Assembly: GCF_003217575.1 (NCBI RefSeq)
Contig: NZ_QJTC01000001.1
Span: forward strand, 1-64,000
Reading direction: 5' to 3'
DNA: 64,000 nt
Source of the DNA: Xylophilus ampelinus
GTDB lineage: Bacteria; Pseudomonadota; Gammaproteobacteria; Burkholderiales; Burkholderiaceae_C
In this document: positions 60,284 through 64,000 of the stretch, piece after piece
Position numbering within the stretch: position 1 is the first letter of the stretch
Layout of the letters: every line of letters begins with the position of its first letter
Program-made: the position numbers and the translations under genes
The notes under the pieces: generated by a model
The model's input: the letters and a program-made list of their open reading frames with translations, nothing else
Databases searched by the model: none
Told to the model about the DNA's origin: nothing

Positions 60284-61440
60284 AGCTCGAACCCCGCCCG
60301 CAGCCTTCGAGGCACTGGAGCCATGCGTCGCCGCTGCTGGCGCTGGCCATCACCGTGGTGATCGGCGTGCTGCTGTTCGGCGCCCTGGGCAAGGACCCGG
60401 TGCGCGGGCTGCAGGTCTTCTTCTGGGAGCCTGTCAAGTCGATCTATGCGCTGGGTGAGCTGATGGTCAAGGCCACACCGCTGCTGCTGATCGCGCTGGG
60501 CCTGGCGGTGTGCTTTCGGTCCAACGTCTGGAACATCGGTGCCGAGGGCCAGTTCGTGATCGGCGCGGTGGCCGCCGGCGGCGTGGCGCTGATGGCCGAC
60601 AAGACCACCGGGCCCTGGATCGTGCCCGCGATCCTGCTGGCCGGCGTGGCCGGCGGCATGGCTTGGGCGGCGCTGGTGGCGCTGCTGCGCGACAAGTTCA
60701 ATGCCAACGAGATCCTGGTCAGCCTGATGCTGGTCTACGTCGGCGTGCTGGTGCTGGGCTACCTGGTCTACGGGCCGTGGAAGGACCCGGCCGGCTACAA
60801 CTTCCCGCAGACCAGGACCTTCGACGCGGTGACGCAGATCCCGCGGCTGATGCAGGGCTCGCGCATGGGCATCGGACTGCCGATCGCGCTGGCCGGGGCG
60901 GCGGCGCTGTGGATCTTTCTGTTCCGCACCAAGGCCGGCTTCGCCCAGCAGGTGGGCGGGCTGGCGCCGGCGGCGGCGCGGTATGCGGGGTTTTCCTCGC
61001 GCAAGGCGCTGTGGATCGCGCTGCTGGTCTCGGGCGGCGCGGCCGGCCTGGCCGGTGCGCTGGAGGTGGCCGGGCCGGTGGGCCAGCTCACGCCGTACAT
61101 CCCGGCGGGCTACGGCTTCGCCGCGATCATCGTCGCCTTCGTCGGGCGGCTGCATCCGGTCGGCATGGTGCTGTCTGCCGTGCTTATGAGCATGTTCTAC
61201 ATCGGCGGGGAGCTGGCGCAGTCGCGCCTGGGCCTGCCGAAATCCTTGACCGGCGTGTTCCAGGGCCTGCTGCTCTTCACGCTCCTGGCCTGCGATACCT
61301 TGATCGCCTACAGGATCACTTTCGCCCCCAGGCTGCGCGCCGCGCGTCTTCGCCCACCGCCTTCCGGGGCACCCGAACGGTCCGGCGAAGCCGACCCCGC
61401 GGGGCCGCTGGCGCAACCCCCTGCGGAAGTGAAGGGCTGA
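60277..61440 (+). CDS. Nucleoside/purine ABC transporter permease 1
   Basis: 387 residues with about 10 membrane helices, BPD_transp_2 family (YufP-like). Conserved: CFRSNVWNIGAEGQFVIGA and NANEILVSLMLVYVG. The last 35 residues (RAARLRPPPSGAPERSGEAD and following) are Pro/Gly-rich, outside the membrane domain and look repeat-derived. It overlaps the ATPase gene, and permease 2 begins one base after its stop. Confidence 0.92.
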   Translation: MLKLEPRPQPSRHWSHASPLLALAITVVIGVLLFGALGKDPVRGLQVFFWEPVKSIYALGELMVKATPLLLIALGLAVCFRSNVWNIGAEGQFVIGAVAAGGVALMADKTTGPWIVPAILLAGVAGGMAWAALVALLRDKFNANEILVSLMLVYVGVLVLGYLVYGPWKDPAGYNFPQTRTFDAVTQIPRLMQGSRMGIGLPIALAGAAALWIFLFRTKAGFAQQVGGLAPAAARYAGFSSRKALWIALLVSGGAAGLAGALEVAGPVGQLTPYIPAGYGFAAIIVAFVGRLHPVGMVLSAVLMSMFYIGGELAQSRLGLPKSLTGVFQGLLLFTLLACDTLIAYRITFAPRLRAARLRPPPSGAPERSGEADPAGPLAQPPAEVKG

Positions 61441-61441
61441 G

Positions 61442-62362
61442 ATGGAATCCTACGCACTGCTTTTCGCGGCGACGCTGTCGGCCGGCACCGTGCTGGCGCT
61501 GGCCGCGCTGGGCCTGCTGATCAACGAGAAGGCCGGCATCGTCAACCTGGGGGCCGAGGGAACGATGCTTTGCGCCGCGATCGCCGGCTTCGCCACCACG
61601 GTGCACACCGGCAGCCATGCGCTGGGCTTCGTGGCCGGCATGGCGGCGGGCGCGGCGCTGGCTGCGGTGTTCGGCGTGCTGGTGATCTGGCTCAACACCA
61701 ACCAATACGCGACCGGGCTGGCGCTGTCGTTGTTCGGCACCGGCTTCTCGGCCTTCGTCGGCATCTCGTATGTACAGGCCAGGCTGCCCGAGAGCACCCG
61801 CTTCGTGGTGCCGCTGCTGGGCGACATCCCGGTGTTGGGGCCGGCCTTGTTCCGCCACCATCCGCTGGTATACGGCGCGATGCTGCTGACCGCCGGGCTG
61901 GTCTGGTTCCTGTACCGCTCGCGCGCCGGGCTGGTGCTGCGCTCGGTCGGCGAATCGCCGGAATCGGCCCATGCGCTGGGCTACCCGGTGCGGCGCATAC
62001 GGCTGGCCGCGGCGGTGGCGGGCGGCGCGCTCTGCGGGCTGGCCGGCGCGTATATCTCGACCGTCTACACGCCGCTTTGGGTCGAGGGCATGGTCGCCGG
62101 CCGCGGCTGGATCGCGCTGGCGCTGACCACCTTCGCCACCTGGCGGCCGGCCCGGGTATTGCTGGGTGCCTACCTGTTCGGCGGCGTGACGATGCTGCAG
62201 TTCCACCTGCAGGCGGTCGGCGTGGCGGTGCCGAGCCAGCTGCTCAGCATGCTGCCCTACCTGGCGACCATCTTGGTGCTGGCCCTGATTTCGCGCAACC
62301 CGGCCTGGATCCGCATCAACATGCCGGCCTCGCTGGGGAAACCCTTCCATCCTGGGTCATGA
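61442..62362 (+). CDS. Nucleoside/purine ABC transporter permease 2
   Basis: 306 residues with about 9 membrane helices, YufQ-like. GLLINEKAGIVNLGAEGTML near the N-terminus and the typical GESPESAHALGYPVRRIRLA cytoplasmic loop are conserved. It pairs with permease 1 to form the channel. Confidence 0.93.
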   Translation: MESYALLFAATLSAGTVLALAALGLLINEKAGIVNLGAEGTMLCAAIAGFATTVHTGSHALGFVAGMAAGAALAAVFGVLVIWLNTNQYATGLALSLFGTGFSAFVGISYVQARLPESTRFVVPLLGDIPVLGPALFRHHPLVYGAMLLTAGLVWFLYRSRAGLVLRSVGESPESAHALGYPVRRIRLAAAVAGGALCGLAGAYISTVYTPLWVEGMVAGRGWIALALTTFATWRPARVLLGAYLFGGVTMLQFHLQAVGVAVPSQLLSMLPYLATILVLALISRNPAWIRINMPASLGKPFHPGS

Positions 62363-62455
62363 TGCGGGGTGGCCCGGTCCCTGCCGCATCGCCACCTGCC
62401 TCCCGCTTTCCGCCCCATCCCTTTTTTTAGCAACCTGAGAAAGAGACGAGACGCC

Positions 62456-63592
62456 ATGACCGACCTGACCAAACGATCCCTCCTGCGCGTGGCCGCTCTG
62501 ACGGCCGTGGCTTCCGCCGCCCTGGTGGGCTGCGGCAAGAAGGAAGAGCCGGCGCCGGTGGCCGCCGGCACGCCCGCACCCGCCGCCATCGGCCCTCTGA
62601 AGATCGCGTTCGCGTACGTCGGCCCGGTGGGCGACGGCGGCTGGTCTTTCGCGCACGACAATGGCCGCAAGGCGATCGAGAAGGAATTCGGCGACAAGGT
62701 CGTGACCAGTTTTGTCGAAAACGTGCCCGAATCGGCCGATGCCGAGCGCGTGCTGCGCGACATGGCAAGCCAGGGCAACAAGCTGATCTTCGGCACCACC
62801 TTCGGCTACATGGAAACGATCCGGAAGATCGCACCCGATTTCAAGGACGTGAAGTTCGAGCATGCGACCGGCTACAAGACCGCCGAGAACGTCCGCACCT
62901 ACGACAGCCGCACTTATGAAGGCGCCTACATGGCCGGCGTGATCGCCGGCGCCATGACCAGGTCCAACGTGCTGGGCGTGGTCGGCTCGGTGCCGATCCC
63001 CGAGGTGATCCGCAACATCAACAGCTTCACGCTGGGCGCCCAGTCGGTCAACCCGAAGATCAGCACCAAGGTGGTCTGGGTCAACGAGTGGTTCAGCCCG
63101 CCCAAGGAAACCGAAGCCGCCACCTCGCTGATCAACGGCGGTGCCGACATCCTGTTCCAGAACACCGATTCGGCCGCCGTGCTGAAGACCGCCCAGGAAA
63201 AAGGCAAGCGCGCTTTCGGCTGGGACAGCGACATGACCGCCTACGGTCCCAAGGCCCATCTGGGCTCGGCCGTGATCAACTGGGGTCCTTACTACGTCAA
63301 GGCCACCAAAGACGCGCTGCAAGGCACCTGGACGACCGGCAAGAGCTGGTGGGGCGTGAAGGAGGGCGCGATCGACATGGTCTCCATCGCCGAGGACGTG
63401 CCCGCCGAAACCAAGGCCAAGGTCGAGCGGATCAAGGCCGGCCTGAAGGACGGCAGCTTCTCGATCTGGAAAGGCCCGATGGTCGACAACACCGGCAAGG
63501 AACAACTGGCAGCCGACAAGGTGGCGGACGACGAGTTCCTGGGTGGGGTGAAGTTCTATGTGAAGGGTGTGGAAGGGACTGTGCCGAACTGA
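62456..63592 (+). CDS. BMP-family substrate-binding lipoprotein
   Basis: Periplasmic receptor of the importer (basic membrane protein family, nucleoside-binding). 378 residues. The signal sequence has a lipobox ALVGC with lipidated Cys26, then a Pro/Ala linker. The mature domain begins at PLKIAFAYVGPVGDGGWSFAHD; conserved ATGYKTAENVRTYDSRTYEGAYM, NGGADILFQNTDSAAV and KRAFGWDSDM belong to the ligand cleft. ATG 62456 follows a GAGACGAG ribosome site. As the last gene it is probably the most abundant product. Confidence 0.94.
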   Translation: MTDLTKRSLLRVAALTAVASAALVGCGKKEEPAPVAAGTPAPAAIGPLKIAFAYVGPVGDGGWSFAHDNGRKAIEKEFGDKVVTSFVENVPESADAERVLRDMASQGNKLIFGTTFGYMETIRKIAPDFKDVKFEHATGYKTAENVRTYDSRTYEGAYMAGVIAGAMTRSNVLGVVGSVPIPEVIRNINSFTLGAQSVNPKISTKVVWVNEWFSPPKETEAATSLINGGADILFQNTDSAAVLKTAQEKGKRAFGWDSDMTAYGPKAHLGSAVINWGPYYVKATKDALQGTWTTGKSWWGVKEGAIDMVSIAEDVPAETKAKVERIKAGLKDGSFSIWKGPMVDNTGKEQLAADKVADDEFLGGVKFYVKGVEGTVPN

Positions 63593-63641
63593 GGCTGCAC
63601 GTGCTGGGGTCGGTCTTATGCCGGTCCGCTGCATCCGGCGT

Positions 63642-63923
63642 CTAGCGGGGACGCAAGGCTTGGTCTACATCGTGCAAGGGACTCAGCCGTGACGTGTACG
63701 GATCGTAGACCATGGATCCCTGGCCGGTAAGGGAAATAAATTCGATGTTCTCATCCATGCGTGTGTGCCGGCTAAAAAGATTCGGGGGGAATCTGCCTTC
63801 AAGAAAAGCCCGTTGTTGAGGACTGAGCATCGGCTGCGGACTGCTCAGGTCCTCGCCTTCGGTTTCTGGCGACGTCAGTCGCCTCAAATAATCTGCGGCC
63901 TGGAGGTACTGCACTTGCGACAT
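63642..63923 (-). CDS. Hypothetical protein
   Basis: 93 residues, no recognised domain, signal peptide or membrane segment. The sequence is mixed and protein-like (SPQQRAFLEGRFPPNLFSRH, DENIEFISLTGQGSMVYDPY). Codon use is clearly less GC-rich at third positions than in the neighbours, which suggests recent acquisition or a non-core gene. It is convergent with the BMP gene and has only a weak ribosome site. Further context lies beyond the window. Confidence 0.5.
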   Translation of the reverse strand: MSQVQYLQAADYLRRLTSPETEGEDLSSPQPMLSPQQRAFLEGRFPPNLFSRHTRMDENIEFISLTGQGSMVYDPYTSRLSPLHDVDQALRPR

Positions 63924-64000
63924 TCGTCCGGCATTTGCCCGGTTTTCGTAAATACCGAGTAAGGTCGAAGCGCGGCGAGTCGTTAAATTGCCGTGGCTTT

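Noticed and set aside
61336-61440. GC-rich tail of permease 1 considered as a further copy of the xdhA insert.
   Set aside because: Composition is similar, but I could not find a convincing continuous match between the two sequences by eye.

Overview
This 64 kb window is GC-rich, densely coding chromosomal DNA from a betaproteobacterium, most likely the family Comamonadaceae (a Xylophilus/Acidovorax/Variovorax-like organism). The evidence is the protein families and their order (rlmE-ftsH-folP-glmM, a ppk1/ppx/pst/pho block, trxA-rho-rpmE2, an AddB-like/AddA-like helicase-nuclease pair, dapA-bamC-MBL hydrolase, parE-parC) and the many short palindromic repeats that I associate with this family. 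No rRNA, tRNA or CRISPR array was seen.

Layout. 1-3257: the right-hand part of an integrated filamentous phage (inovirus), with a structural operon on the minus strand (ssDNA-binding protein, small membrane proteins, pVIII-type major coat protein, TspB/pIII-type adsorption protein running off the left edge) and a divergent regulator that ends inside the start region of host rlmE. 3254-8238: housekeeping genes rlmE, ftsH, folP, glmM. 8380-20805: a phosphate island: an OlsB-like ornithine lipid acyltransferase (apparently frameshifted), ppk1, sixA, ppx (opposite strand), pstSCAB-phoU-phoB-phoR. Several pairs of 11-bp direct repeats resembling Pho boxes sit upstream of olsB, ppk1, ppx and pstS. 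20786-26241 (minus): MATE exporter, ArnT-like membrane glycosyltransferase, rpmE2, rho, trxA. 26256-33417: an AddB-like Fe-S nuclease and an AddA-like helicase-nuclease for double-strand break repair, separated by a 600-bp spacer with a large inverted repeat. 33426-42858: flavoprotein, diguanylate cyclase, MFS exporter, OpgD/OpgG-like glucan protein, DUF427 protein, 2-oxoglutarate/Fe(II) oxygenase, VOC protein. 42889-43648: decayed gene remnants. 43682-48297 (minus): MBL hydrolase, bamC, dapA, a small membrane protein coupled to an MFS transporter. 48482-53874: topoisomerase IV parE and parC with a lytic transglycosylase between them. 54005-63592: xanthine dehydrogenase xdhA-xdhB (minus) and, divergently, a BMP-type nucleoside/purine ABC importer, separated by a decayed mazEF-type toxin-antitoxin locus.

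How the genes work together. The phosphate island combines sensing (PhoR/PhoB/PhoU), high-affinity uptake (PstSCAB), polyphosphate synthesis and breakdown (Ppk1/Ppx) and probably a phosphorus-free membrane lipid (OlsB). The right end is a purine salvage unit: the BMP-ABC importer brings in nucleosides or purine bases and XdhAB oxidises hypoxanthine/xanthine.

The most unusual signal is a dispersed 17-bp palindrome, GCTAT-N7-ATAGC and close variants. I found eleven copies, some intergenic with a second hairpin arm, others inside or at the ends of genes (addB, addA, slt, xdhA, xdhB, the GGDEF gene), where they encode short in-frame peptides. Other GC-rich palindromes also appear as in-frame inserts (xdhA, addA). 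The window therefore looks like a genome repeatedly seeded by small palindromic elements, several domesticated as protein linkers.
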